Source: Bacillota bacterium
GTDB taxonomy: Bacteria > Bacillota > Clostridia > Lachnospirales > CAG-274
Direction of reading: 5' to 3'
Length of the DNA stretch: 64,000 nt
NCBI GenBank assembly: GCA_017543265.1
Contig: JAFYGI010000041.1
Coordinates: 1 to 64,000, forward strand
The number at the start of each line of letters is the position of its first letter. The stretch's first letter is position 1. Below are positions 43,831 to 52,031 of this stretch, piece by piece. The translations under genes were made by a program, and so were the position numbers. Under the pieces are notes generated by a model, which was not told where the DNA came from, did no database searches, and was given only the letters and a program-made list of their open reading frames with translations.

Positions 43831-45060
43831 ATGAAATTAGGCAACGTGATAGTAGGTCAGTCGGGCGGCCCGACATCGGTAATAAATTCCAGCCTTGCAG
43901 GCGTTTTCAAGACGGCTAAGCAGCTTGGCGCACCTGTGGTTTACGGTATGCGCAACGGTATCGAGGGTCTTTTGGAAGAAAGATATATCGATATGAGCGA
44001 ATATATCAAGGGCGATCTGGAGGTCGAGCTTTTAAAGAGGACTCCCTCGGCTTACCTCGGCTCCTGCCGCTTTAAGCTGCCGACCTACGAAAAAAGCCCC
44101 GAGACCTACGACAAGATAATCGAGGTTTTAAGAAAGCTTGATGTAAAGCATTTCTTCTATATCGGCGGAAATGACTCCATGGACACCATCAAGCAGTTAA
44201 GCGAATACGCAAAGGTTAAAAATATAACCGATATCACATTTATGGGTGTTCCCAAGACGATAGACAACGACCTTGCAGTCACAGACCATACACCTGGCTA
44301 CGGCTCTGCCGCAAAGTATATCGGTGCTACAGTTAAGGAGATAATTCAGGACGCTTATGTTCAGCCTATAAATATTGTTACCGTTATAGAGATAATGGGA
44401 CGCAACGCAGGTTGGCTTGCAGCTGCATCCGCACTTGCAAAGGGTGATGACTGCCCGGGTGCAGACCTTATTTACCTTCCCGAAAGCGTATTTGACATAG
44501 GCAAGTTTGTACAGAAAGTTAAGGATATCCAAAAAGATAAAAAGCAGGTAGTTGTCTGTGTATCAGAGGGTATAAAGACGGCAGACGGCAAGTATGTATG
44601 CGAAAGCGCAGCAACAAGCACAATGGTTGACAGCTTCGGGCATAAGATGCTCGGCGGTACTGCAAGCACACTTTCGACACTTCTTGCAGGCGAGCTTGGC
44701 TGCAAGACAAGACCTATCGAGTTCAGCACCATACAGCGATGCGCAAGCCATATTGGCTCTCTTACGGACGTTACCGAGGCATTCCTTATCGGTGCGGTTG
44801 CAGTCAAGGCTGCGGCTGAGGGCGAGACAGGCAAGGTTGGCGTATTTGAAAGAGTATCAAACAAGCCTTATCTTGTAGGTACAAGTATTTACGATGTAAA
44901 TGCTATCGCTAATGTTGAAAAGACAGTTCCAAAGGAATGGATCATCAACGACGGCACTGGTCTTTCACAGGAAGCTATCGACTATATGAGCCCGCTTATC
45001 CAGGGTGAGGTTTATCCTTATATGGTCAACGGTCTTCCCAAGCATATCAGATTGGATTAA
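43831..45060 (+). CDS. pfp: 6-phosphofructokinase, probably PPi-dependent
   Basis: 409 aa. Glycolytic phosphorylation of fructose 6-phosphate. N-terminal VGQSGGPTSVINSSLAG; phosphate-donor loop FYIGGNDSMDTI, where the ATP type would have GGDGS; and GVPKTIDNDLAVTDHTPGYG, whose Lys is typical of PPi users. EIMGRNAGWLAAASALA and PESVFDI complete the core. The N in GGNDS is a clade variation, since the usual PPi form reads GGDDS, so donor choice is inferred. Single gene with its own promoter, RBS GAAAGGGG and terminator. Codons look highly expressed. Confidence 0.9.
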   Translation: MKLGNVIVGQSGGPTSVINSSLAGVFKTAKQLGAPVVYGMRNGIEGLLEERYIDMSEYIKGDLEVELLKRTPSAYLGSCRFKLPTYEKSPETYDKIIEVLRKLDVKHFFYIGGNDSMDTIKQLSEYAKVKNITDITFMGVPKTIDNDLAVTDHTPGYGSAAKYIGATVKEIIQDAYVQPINIVTVIEIMGRNAGWLAAASALAKGDDCPGADLIYLPESVFDIGKFVQKVKDIQKDKKQVVVCVSEGIKTADGKYVCESAATSTMVDSFGHKMLGGTASTLSTLLAGELGCKTRPIEFSTIQRCASHIGSLTDVTEAFLIGAVAVKAAAEGETGKVGVFERVSNKPYLVGTSIYDVNAIANVEKTVPKEWIINDGTGLSQEAIDYMSPLIQGEVYPYMVNGLPKHIRLD

Positions 45061-45071
45061 AATGTTATTTT

Positions 45072-45100
45072 GCGGGGGTCTTTGGGCTCCCGCTTTTTTT
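45072..45100 (+). terminator. Terminator of pfp
   Basis: GCGGGGG pairs with CTCCCGC across a short loop and is followed by seven T, 12 bases after the stop codon. Confidence 0.82.
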
Positions 45101-45120
45101 GCGTTTTTATATTTTGACTC

Positions 45121-45174
45121 TTGACATATATAGATATTCGATATATAATCATATATAGATAACCGATATATAAT
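45121..45174 (+). promoter_or_regulatory. PadR operon promoter with two 24-bp operator repeats
   Basis: TTGACA (45121-45126), 17 bases, perfect TATAAT (45144-45149). A near-palindromic unit of 24 bases (ATATATAGATA, two variable bases, then CGATATATAAT) occurs twice, at 45126-45149 and 45151-45174, period 25. The first covers the promoter spacer and -10, the second the start region. Autorepression by the PadR protein is the obvious reading. Confidence 0.75.
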
Positions 45175-45203
45175 TTACTGTAATATATAAAGGAACGATA
45201 TTT

Positions 45204-45521
45204 ATGACCAACAAAAACTTAATGGCGGGAAGTGCATCAATGATGGTGCTCGGGCTTATCTACCGCGAAGATATGTATGGCTACCAGATAACCGAACAGC
45301 TTAAAAACAAGTCGGATGATGCGTTTAATATAAAAGCGGGCACACTATATCCCATTTTACATTCGCTTGAAAAGGACGGTTTTGTTACATCTTACGAAAA
45401 GGTCTTTAACGGCAAGCTGCGCAAATATTATTCCATTACCGAAGAGGGTGTAAAGGAATATGACAAGAAGAAAAGCGAGTGGACGGATTTTTTTAATGCC
45501 GTTAAAAAGGTGCTTGACTGA
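45204..45521 (+). CDS. PadR-family transcriptional repressor
   Basis: 105 aa winged-helix protein: MMVLGLIYREDMYGYQITEQ, FNIKAGTLYPILHSLEKDGF, then the wing LRKYYSITEEGVKEYD, the typical short PadR form. Cotranscribed with a membrane protein that begins with a signalling-type helical prefix. PadR/membrane-protein pairs of this kind are common in Clostridia. ATG 45204 with AAAGGA upstream. Confidence 0.93.
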   Translation: MTNKNLMAGSASMMVLGLIYREDMYGYQITEQLKNKSDDAFNIKAGTLYPILHSLEKDGFVTSYEKVFNGKLRKYYSITEEGVKEYDKKKSEWTDFFNAVKKVLD

Positions 45522-45535
45522 AAGAGGGTATAGTT

Positions 45536-46516
45536 ATGAAAGGCTATGACACGATAAACCGTTACTGCGGCAGGCTTGAAAGCAGGCTTGACGATATTTC
45601 GGACAAAGAAGAGATAGTGGAGGAGATAAAACAGCATTTACAGGACAGGACGGAAAGCCTGATAAACGAAGGGTGCCTGCCCGAGGCGGCGGAGCTTTTG
45701 GCGATAGAGGAAATGGGCAGCGATATCGTGCTTGCATCACAGCTGAAAAAATATGCCGAGAAACTGCCGCGGGAGCAAGAGGGCTTTTTGGAGACCGTAA
45801 AGGATTTCAGGCTGAAAACGATAATTGAATACACGGGATACAGCAGGATATTCAGAAATGTTGATGCGATAAGATGGGGAATACTGCTTTATCCAATACT
45901 TATCGTGCTATATATCGCTGTTATATGGAATTTGTTAAGCTACCGCGCTGTTGATCTGCAAAGCGGGAAAGAAGCTGTGCTGAAAGCGGCGGGCGTTGTA
46001 AGCATTATGTCCGTAACGGTGTTTTCGCTGCTTTTAAGCAGCCTTGACAGATATAAGCCGTATTTTTGCAAAAAGAATATCCTTTGGCTTGCGGGTGCGC
46101 TTGCGGCGGCTTTGATCGCCTATCCGCTTGTAAAAGTTGTGTTTTTGTACGGCGGATATTATATTATAAGCATTTATTCATATTTTGCGGAGGTAAGGGC
46201 GGCAAAAATATTTTATTTCATACAAAAATTTTTGCTTGCGATAATTGCCTGCTGTGTGCTGCATTTCGGCCTGAAAGAAAAGAAAAAATATACCGTGCTG
46301 ACGGCATTAACGGCAATAGTGCCCTTGGCTGTGTTTTTTATGCCACTTGCTGTGCTTGATGTTTACTGGGTGGCTTTGCTTTTGGCCTGCGCGGCTTTGA
46401 GCGTGTATATAACCGTTTATTGCAGAAAAAAGTATACGGTAAGGATACTGATGCAGTTTTTCTGCCTTATGGGTCTTGCGGAAACTGCGGCGGTATATCT
46501 GATAAATATAAAATAA
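45536..46516 (+). CDS. PadR-associated membrane protein with N-terminal helical (permease-prefix/HAAS-like) domain
   Basis: 326 aa. Residues 1-75 are helical and resemble the permease-prefix/HAAS domain that accompanies PadR regulators (INRYCGRLESRLDDISDKEE, EIKQHLQDRTESLINEG, IEEMGSDIVLASQL). Eight or so membrane helices follow (from about 112 to 322) with short charged loops. No transport or catalytic motif is recognised. It begins 14 bases after padR and is followed by the S41-like lipoprotein gene. Confidence 0.7.
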   Translation: MKGYDTINRYCGRLESRLDDISDKEEIVEEIKQHLQDRTESLINEGCLPEAAELLAIEEMGSDIVLASQLKKYAEKLPREQEGFLETVKDFRLKTIIEYTGYSRIFRNVDAIRWGILLYPILIVLYIAVIWNLLSYRAVDLQSGKEAVLKAAGVVSIMSVTVFSLLLSSLDRYKPYFCKKNILWLAGALAAALIAYPLVKVVFLYGGYYIISIYSYFAEVRAAKIFYFIQKFLLAIIACCVLHFGLKEKKKYTVLTALTAIVPLAVFFMPLAVLDVYWVALLLACAALSVYITVYCRKKYTVRILMQFFCLMGLAETAAVYLINIK

Positions 46517-46530
46517 AAAGGAATACTGAT

Positions 46531-47889
46531 ATGAAAAAAATATTTTTATTGATGGCTGTTATTTTTGCACTGTCGGGCTGCGGCAGTACGGAAGAGACGG
46601 CAAGAGAACAAGAAAATACGGAAACTGTCGAAAATATTTATGCCGAGGATGCACAGCAGCTTGTTTATGCCGTGCGTGCGGCTCACCCCGTATTTGTACT
46701 GGACAAGGTAACGGAAAAATACGAAACGGCCGAAAAAGAGTTTCTTGAAAATGCGGAAAATGCTGCGGATAAAAATGACTTTGAGCTTATGGCGCAAAAA
46801 TATATGGCATCGCTTGACGACGAGCATACAATGCCTTGCCCAGACTTTGATAATGATAAGGACTCCGCGCTTGCAAATATAAGAAGATACAGACTTGATC
46901 TTTACTGCAATTATGCGGACGGAAAGCTTTATATAAGAAATGATGACGGCACGTCGAGCGACAGCTGTATCACGGCTGTACAGGGTGTCGATATCGAAAA
47001 GATATTCAGGACAGTCAGGGCATATTATCCGTTTGAAAACCGTATGTCGGAGGAATATTATTTCAGAAATATGTCCTTATACCGAAAAATTTTGCAGCTA
47101 AGCGGCTGTGACCTTACGGACGAAAGCACGGAGGCCGAGGTGGTTTGCAGCGACAGGACTTTTACCGCAAAATTTATTGATATATATGACGGATATTACA
47201 GCGATGATTATGTAAAGCCCGAAAATCTACAGGTTAAGCTTGTAAACGATATTTTGTATATAGACTCAAATTCGTTTATGAAAAAGGACGAGAAATATGC
47301 GGCGGCCGTAAAGGAAATACAAAACTATTCGCAAAACGGCGTTAATAAAATAATACTTGACCTGCGCGGCAACGGCGGGGGTTATATGGATTTTGCTAAA
47401 GATGTTTTGAGGGCTTTCGGCACAAATCTGCCATACGGCGAAAGTATAATCAGACATTCGTCCGAGGAATGGGTGACCTGCATCAAGGACCTTAAAACGG
47501 CCGCCGAGGATAAAACATATACCACAAATGCGGGTTCTTTAAATTCGGCAATGGTAAACCCCGATATAGACCTTGTTGTGCTTTGCGATATAAATTCATT
47601 CAGCGCGTCCGTTATTACCTGTGCGGGGATACAGGACGGGAAAATAGGCACGGTAATAGGGCGCAGTTCGCATAATTCCCCGTCCTTATATGCGAGTGTG
47701 CTTTGGTATACTCTGCCAAATACGGGGATAAAGGTGCAGATTTCGTCCGGTTATTTAAAACGTGCGGATGAAAACGCACCGCAGGATATTCTTATCCCCG
47801 ATGAGGAGGTCGGCATTTATGAGAATGCGCTGAAATATGCGGTCGAAAATCATTATAAGGAGACCTTTAATGAGTCGGATTGGAAATAA
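46531..47889 (+). CDS. Lipoprotein with S41-type protease fold
   Basis: 452 aa. Start at ATG 46531 gives a lipoprotein signal (MKKIFLLMAVIFALSGCGS); the frame runs further upstream inside the preceding gene, and AAAAGGA lies before this ATG. The C-terminal half has C-terminal-processing-protease (S41/tail-specific) motifs: INKIILDLRGNGGGYMDFAK and LVVLCDINSFSASVITCAGI (candidate nucleophile Ser), with GTVIGRSSHNSPSLYASVLW after. A PDZ domain is not evident, so it resembles stand-alone S41 hydrolase-like proteins; activity is unproven. Third gene of the PadR cassette. Confidence 0.78.
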   Translation: MKKIFLLMAVIFALSGCGSTEETAREQENTETVENIYAEDAQQLVYAVRAAHPVFVLDKVTEKYETAEKEFLENAENAADKNDFELMAQKYMASLDDEHTMPCPDFDNDKDSALANIRRYRLDLYCNYADGKLYIRNDDGTSSDSCITAVQGVDIEKIFRTVRAYYPFENRMSEEYYFRNMSLYRKILQLSGCDLTDESTEAEVVCSDRTFTAKFIDIYDGYYSDDYVKPENLQVKLVNDILYIDSNSFMKKDEKYAAAVKEIQNYSQNGVNKIILDLRGNGGGYMDFAKDVLRAFGTNLPYGESIIRHSSEEWVTCIKDLKTAAEDKTYTTNAGSLNSAMVNPDIDLVVLCDINSFSASVITCAGIQDGKIGTVIGRSSHNSPSLYASVLWYTLPNTGIKVQISSGYLKRADENAPQDILIPDEEVGIYENALKYAVENHYKETFNESDWK

Positions 47890-47900
47890 TTTTGCATAAT

Positions 47901-47933
47901 ATAAAGCCTCCGGTATATGCACGGAGGCTTTAT
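47901..47933. terminator. Bidirectional terminator between S41-like and anti-sigma genes
   Basis: ATAAAGCCTCCG (47901-47912) and CGGAGGCTTTAT (47922-47933) form a perfect 12-bp stem between convergent genes. T tracts are short, so efficiency is uncertain. Confidence 0.7.
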
Positions 47934-47941
47934 CAATGTCA

Positions 47942-48748
47942 TTATTTTACTTCCAGCTTGTTTTCAAGAATATTTCCGCTTTCGTCAATTGCGATATATC
48001 CGATAAGTGCGTCGTTTTTATGCTGTGTTATATAATAAATATAGTTGTCGCTTTCAAGTGCCTTTGGCGAAAGATCCTTTATAATGTTTTCGCGTACATA
48101 TTCGGGACTTAAAATATTTTTACTGTTTTCGGTCATGTAAAAATATTCGGATGTATCGGCGTTAAGTCTTGCGGCCTCGGTTTTAAGAACATTCAGCACG
48201 CTTTCGGGAGTATCCGCAAAAAAGGTGTATCTTCCGCCGCCCGAAAAGCTGCTGTCGATAAGGGCCTGCCCGTCATCCGACGCATCGGCTGTTTCCATGC
48301 TTTCCTCTGCCTCATATACGGCCTCGGGCATAGCGTTTTTGGCATAATCACCCGCTGCCGCCTCTCTTTTTCCGGCTGCGTTTGATACCGCTCCCTGTAG
48401 GGCATAGCTGTCAGCGGTGCTGTTGTTAAAGTTTGACTCTCCATTTTCCTCGACAGCCTCGTCGCATTCCCCGGCAGCCTCGGCGGGTGCAGAGCCTGCC
48501 AAAGCTGCGGTATCGTCATAATTTTCGATACTGCTTGTACCAAGCGGCACATCGGAGTACCATTTTGCTCTTTCGTATACCTTGAGTGTGTAATTGCCCA
48601 CTATAACAACGGCTGCAATGCCTGCCGCAATGCCTGCAAGCTTACCGAAATTAAACTTTATCACGGTGGCTTTTTTCTCGGGGTCGGCCTCTTCGATATA
48701 TTTATCGTCTATCTCGCCCATAATTTCAAGTAATTTTTCGGGTGTCAT
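47942..48748 (-). CDS. Probable membrane-bound anti-sigma factor
   Basis: 268 aa. Short cytoplasmic N-terminus (KLLEIMGEIDDKYIEEADPE), one membrane helix (about 35-52), then an outside low-complexity Ala/Glu/Ser stretch (about 70-165) and a compact C-terminal domain (YTFFADTPESVLNVLKTEAA, DALIGYIAIDESGNILE). The gene overlaps the ECF sigma gene by four bases, and the layout (cytosolic tail, one helix, sensor domain) fits an anti-sigma factor. No ZAS zinc motif is visible. The name rests mainly on context. Confidence 0.65.
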   Translation of the reverse strand: MTPEKLLEIMGEIDDKYIEEADPEKKATVIKFNFGKLAGIAAGIAAVVIVGNYTLKVYERAKWYSDVPLGTSSIENYDDTAALAGSAPAEAAGECDEAVEENGESNFNNSTADSYALQGAVSNAAGKREAAAGDYAKNAMPEAVYEAEESMETADASDDGQALIDSSFSGGGRYTFFADTPESVLNVLKTEAARLNADTSEYFYMTENSKNILSPEYVRENIIKDLSPKALESDNYIYYITQHKNDALIGYIAIDESGNILENKLEVK

Positions 48749-49296
48749 ATATAGATCCCCTCCTTTACAAGCGCCTCTTTCAGCTTGTCGCGTGTGCGTT
48801 TTAAGGTCATTTTTACCTTGCTTTCGCTGAATTTAAAATCCCTTGCGATATCGCTTACCGCACTCATGTACCAATAGCGGCGCACAAATATTTTGCGCTG
48901 GTCTGCGGGCAGACTGCCCAAAAACTTGTTTATGCAGTTTTTTATATCCTCGCTGTCGCCGTCCTTTTCGGGGCTTGCGATAATATCCTTTAATTCGTCA
49001 AGGGCGGTCTCGGTCTGCGTGCCGCCGCGCTTTTGGGCGGTGTATCGGGCATAGATGTTAAGCGCCAGATTGCGGGTTATCCTGCCCAGAAAAGCCTTTA
49101 ATATATTGGGACGCTGCGGTGGTATGGTGTTCCATGCCTTCATATAGGTATCACCTATACATTCCTCGCTGTCCTCATTGTTGTAAAGTATATTGTATGC
49201 AATAGTGTGCAGATATGCGCCGTATTTTGCCGCGGTCTCGGCAATGGCACGCTCGCTGCGCTTAAAGTATAATTCTATTATGCCTGTATCGTCCAT
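48745..49296 (-). CDS. ECF-type RNA polymerase sigma factor
   Basis: About 183 aa. Region 2 (IAETAAKYGAYLHTIAYNIL, SEECIGDTYMKAWNTIPPQR) and region 4 HTH (QRKIFVRRYWYMSAVSDIAR, FSESKVKMTLKRTRDKLKEA) are clear. ATG 49296 is selected, with GGAG seven bases upstream and five bases beyond the serpin stop; the frame extends a further five codons into the serpin gene. It directs polymerase to promoters of an envelope- or protease-stress regulon, probably including its own operon (see 50560-50585). Confidence 0.92.
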   Translation of the reverse strand: MDDTGIIELYFKRSERAIAETAAKYGAYLHTIAYNILYNNEDSEECIGDTYMKAWNTIPPQRPNILKAFLGRITRNLALNIYARYTAQKRGGTQTETALDELKDIIASPEKDGDSEDIKNCINKFLGSLPADQRKIFVRRYWYMSAVSDIARDFKFSESKVKMTLKRTRDKLKEALVKEGIYI

Positions 49297-49300
49297 AATT

Positions 49301-50506
49301 TTACTCCGCAAAGGCGTATTCGCCCATAAATAATATCTCGTGCGTTTCCCTGTCTGCTATGCAGTAGCCAAAGGGCTTGTCTGCGATAAATTCCTCCGGT
49401 TTGGGCTTTTCATCCACCGATGTTGTAAGGTTTTGCATCATTACGGCTGTTACTGCGGCTGCCTCGGTGCCTTCCTCGTCAACGTCGATATAGGTCTTGT
49501 GCAGTACCTTATCAATATAGAATGAGGTGTCGTCGGAATAGTCCTCAAACATTTTCCTGAAATCGGCAAGGGAGCCGTTAAACACTCTGCCCATGCCAAG
49601 CGTCTGCAAGTCATTGCTCAGTTCTCTTGAATATTCGGTTTTAAACTTCGGAATGGAAACTTTTACCTCGGTTTCGGAAAGCTTGTCAAAGTAATCGGTT
49701 ATATCCACGCGCTTGTCGTCGGTAAGATATGCGTACATCGCAAGCTTGCCGTCGGAGTAGGGAAGCTCCAGCATTTTTATATCTTTGTCCTTGTAGAAAT
49801 TGTATTTATGGGTATTGTTCATAAAATCAATTTCGCTGTTTTTGCCGTTTCTGTCGGTAAAGGGGCTTTTTTGCGTGGCATCCTTGTTAAACTGATATTC
49901 CCACTTGCCGTTGAAGTATACGGCATTTACAAGTGCCGCCATAAATTCGGGGTCATCTATTATTTTGTCTATCTTGCCTTTTGTTTTTTCGCTGCACCAG
50001 CTGTTAAGGGTTTCTACGGCATTCTGGTTTGTAACATTGCGCGGCTCGGCACCGAAAAGCTCCAGAACTTTGGCCGCGTAGTTTTTGTTAAAGCTTGTGC
50101 CGTCTGCAACATCGGTGTTCAGCCAAATGCTGTCCGCAATGCTTATTTCCGTGTTTTCAAGGTTTTCGTATCGTTTGGTCAGCGCCTGTAATTCGCCGTT
50201 AAGGCTGCCTATATCACTGCATTGCAGTACATTTTCAATTTCCTTGAGAGTTTCGCCGTCTGCGCCGTTTGCTGCAAGTGCAAGAGCCGCCTTAATGCTG
50301 AACGGCGAGAACATATAGTTTTTATCCCTTGGCATAAGCATATCCATATTGTGCGCAAAACTGCCGCTTGGCTGTACGGCCTCGGCGGTCTGCTGTGTGC
50401 TTTCGGCGGCGGGGCCCTTTTCGTTAAAGCTTTTAATGGTCATGCTTCCTGCGGCAACGCCGGCTATGGTTGCGGCTGCTGTGATGATTACAGCTAATAA
50501 TTTCAT
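49301..50506 (-). CDS. Secreted serpin (serine protease inhibitor)
   Basis: 401 aa. A signal peptide (AVIITAAATIAGVAAGS) sends it out of the cell. The serpin fold is unmistakable: FSPFSIKAALALAANGADGE, IADSIWLN, ALVNAVYFNGKWEYQF, MLELPYSDGKLAMYAYL, LSNDLQTLGMGRVF, VLHKTYIDVDEEGTEAAAVT and the final DKPFGYCIADRETHEILFMG. The hinge EEGTEAAAVTA has the small residues needed for loop insertion, so inhibition is likely; counting 17 residues from the hinge Glu puts P1 at the Leu of QNLTTS, suggesting chymotrypsin- or elastase-like targets. First gene of an operon with the sigma and anti-sigma genes. Confidence 0.95.
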   Translation of the reverse strand: MKLLAVIITAAATIAGVAAGSMTIKSFNEKGPAAESTQQTAEAVQPSGSFAHNMDMLMPRDKNYMFSPFSIKAALALAANGADGETLKEIENVLQCSDIGSLNGELQALTKRYENLENTEISIADSIWLNTDVADGTSFNKNYAAKVLELFGAEPRNVTNQNAVETLNSWCSEKTKGKIDKIIDDPEFMAALVNAVYFNGKWEYQFNKDATQKSPFTDRNGKNSEIDFMNNTHKYNFYKDKDIKMLELPYSDGKLAMYAYLTDDKRVDITDYFDKLSETEVKVSIPKFKTEYSRELSNDLQTLGMGRVFNGSLADFRKMFEDYSDDTSFYIDKVLHKTYIDVDEEGTEAAAVTAVMMQNLTTSVDEKPKPEEFIADKPFGYCIADRETHEILFMGEYAFAE

Positions 50507-50559
50507 AAGAAATTCTCCTTTCGTATCCGTTCGGGTCTTTGTTTCCCTCTACACATAAT

Positions 50560-50585
50560 GACAGCGAAAATAATATCAGGTCACA
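50560..50585 (-). promoter_or_regulatory. ECF-sigma type promoter of the serpin operon
   Basis: On the minus strand TGTGACC (50585-50579), 16 bases, GTC (50562-50560). This matches the general ECF pattern of Bacillota (TGAAAC-like -35, CGTC-like -10) and lies 54 bases before the serpin start, just after the upstream gene ends. It suggests autoregulation by the sigma factor in the same operon. Confidence 0.5.
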
Positions 50586-50590
50586 TTTTT

Positions 50591-51874
50591 TTAAATATTT
50601 ATAAGATTTTTTTTGTACATCTCGTTTATGGCAATGATAATACCCGCCTTGGCGTGCTGCCATGTAAGACCGCCCTGCAAATAAACGGTGTAGGGGGGCT
50701 TCATGGGGGCATCCGCGCTAAGCTCTATGGACGAGCCCTGCACAAACGCACCTGCTGCCATTATAACGGGGCAGTCATAGCCAGGCATATCCCACGGCTC
50801 GGGCGAAACATAGCTGTCCACGGCAGCGCCTTTTTGTATGCCCTGACAAAAGGCTATCACGTTTTCGGGTGTTTTCATTTGTATCGACTGCACAATGTCG
50901 GTGCGCTTGTCGCCCGCCTTTGGCATTACCTCACAGCCCAGCTTTTCAAGTATGGCGGAGGCAAAGACCGCACCCTTTATGCTTGCGCAAACAACACTCG
51001 GCGCAAGGAAAAGGCCCTGTATCATCGAGGCTGTAACACCGAGACTGGGGCCGACCTCCTTGCCCATGCCGGGGGCGGTAAGACGGTAGGCCGCGTTTTC
51101 GACATATTCCTTTTTGCCTGCAATATAGCCGCCTACGGGAGCAAGTCCGCCGCCGGGGTTTTTGATAAGGGAACCGACGATAAGGTCGGCACCCACCTCT
51201 ATAGGCTCGCGCACATCCACAAACTCGCCGTAGCAGTTGTCTACCATACAGATTATATCCTCTCTTACGGATTTAACTGTCTGTATTATCTTTTCTATCG
51301 TTTCTATGGTAAGGCTTGGACGGTAGCAGTAGCCCTTGGAGCGCTGAATGGTCACAAGCTTTGTTTTATCGGTTATTTTGGATGCGATATTTTCAAAATC
51401 GACCGTGCCGTCGGGCAAAAGGGGCAGCTCGGCATAGCCCACGCCGTGCTCCTTTAAAGAGCCCTTTACCTCACGTTTATGACCTATAACACCCTCCAAT
51501 GTGTCGTAGGGACTGCCGACGGGGGAATAAAGCTCGTCCCCGTGGCGCAGATTGCCGAACAGCGCTACCGTAAGCGCATGGGTGCCGCTTATTATCTGCG
51601 GGCGCACAAGTGCATCCTCCGCGCCGAAAACATCGGCATATATGCTTTCCAGCGCATCACGTCCAAGGTCATTGTAGCCGTAGCCCGTTGTGGCGTTAAA
51701 ATGCGTATCGCTCAGCTTGTTTTTCTGCATGGCCTTTAATACTTTAAGCTGATTAAGCTCCGATATTTCCTCGGCACGCTTAAAATAGGGCAGTATCTCC
51801 CGCTCGGTGTTCAAGCAAAGGTCTATCACCTTTTCGCTGATGTCAAAATTGTTTTTTAAGTATTCTCGTATCAT
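50591..51874 (-). CDS. PLP-dependent methionine gamma-lyase-like protein (YnbB / aluminium-resistance family)
   Basis: 427 aa, soluble. Fold type I PLP enzyme: FNATTGYGYNDLGRDALESI near the N-terminus, SGTHALTVALFGNLRHGDEL, the cofactor Asp in CMVDNCYGEF and the Schiff-base Lys in GSLIKNPGGGLAPVGGY. The family is annotated as methionine gamma-lyase or aluminium resistance protein; physiological substrate is not certain. Own promoter upstream; no operon partner on this side. Confidence 0.85.
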   Translation of the reverse strand: MIREYLKNNFDISEKVIDLCLNTEREILPYFKRAEEISELNQLKVLKAMQKNKLSDTHFNATTGYGYNDLGRDALESIYADVFGAEDALVRPQIISGTHALTVALFGNLRHGDELYSPVGSPYDTLEGVIGHKREVKGSLKEHGVGYAELPLLPDGTVDFENIASKITDKTKLVTIQRSKGYCYRPSLTIETIEKIIQTVKSVREDIICMVDNCYGEFVDVREPIEVGADLIVGSLIKNPGGGLAPVGGYIAGKKEYVENAAYRLTAPGMGKEVGPSLGVTASMIQGLFLAPSVVCASIKGAVFASAILEKLGCEVMPKAGDKRTDIVQSIQMKTPENVIAFCQGIQKGAAVDSYVSPEPWDMPGYDCPVIMAAGAFVQGSSIELSADAPMKPPYTVYLQGGLTWQHAKAGIIIAINEMYKKNLINI

Positions 51875-51906
51875 TTTTTACCTCTTTAGTGTATATTTCA
51901 TATTTT

Positions 51907-51935
51907 ATGATATTACGAAAACCTGTCCCTGTCAA
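51907..51935 (-). promoter_or_regulatory. Promoter of the PLP lyase gene
   Basis: On the minus strand TTGACA (51935-51930), exactly 17 bases, TATCAT (51912-51907), about 30 bases before the start codon. Confidence 0.75.
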
Positions 51936-51970
51936 GTCGGCGGCGAATATTAAGTATTTCTTAAATTTGG

Positions 51971-51991
51971 CACAATGATATTTACATTGTG
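51971..51991. promoter_or_regulatory. Perfect palindrome ahead of the patatin gene
   Basis: CACAATG-atattta-CATTGTG, seven-base arms, centred about 50 bases before the patatin start and upstream of the divergent lyase promoter. A candidate operator; the regulator is unknown. Confidence 0.4.
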
Positions 51992-52031
51992 ACGGGCAGA
52001 TGTTAAGATAATAAAAAAAGGGGTGATAAAA

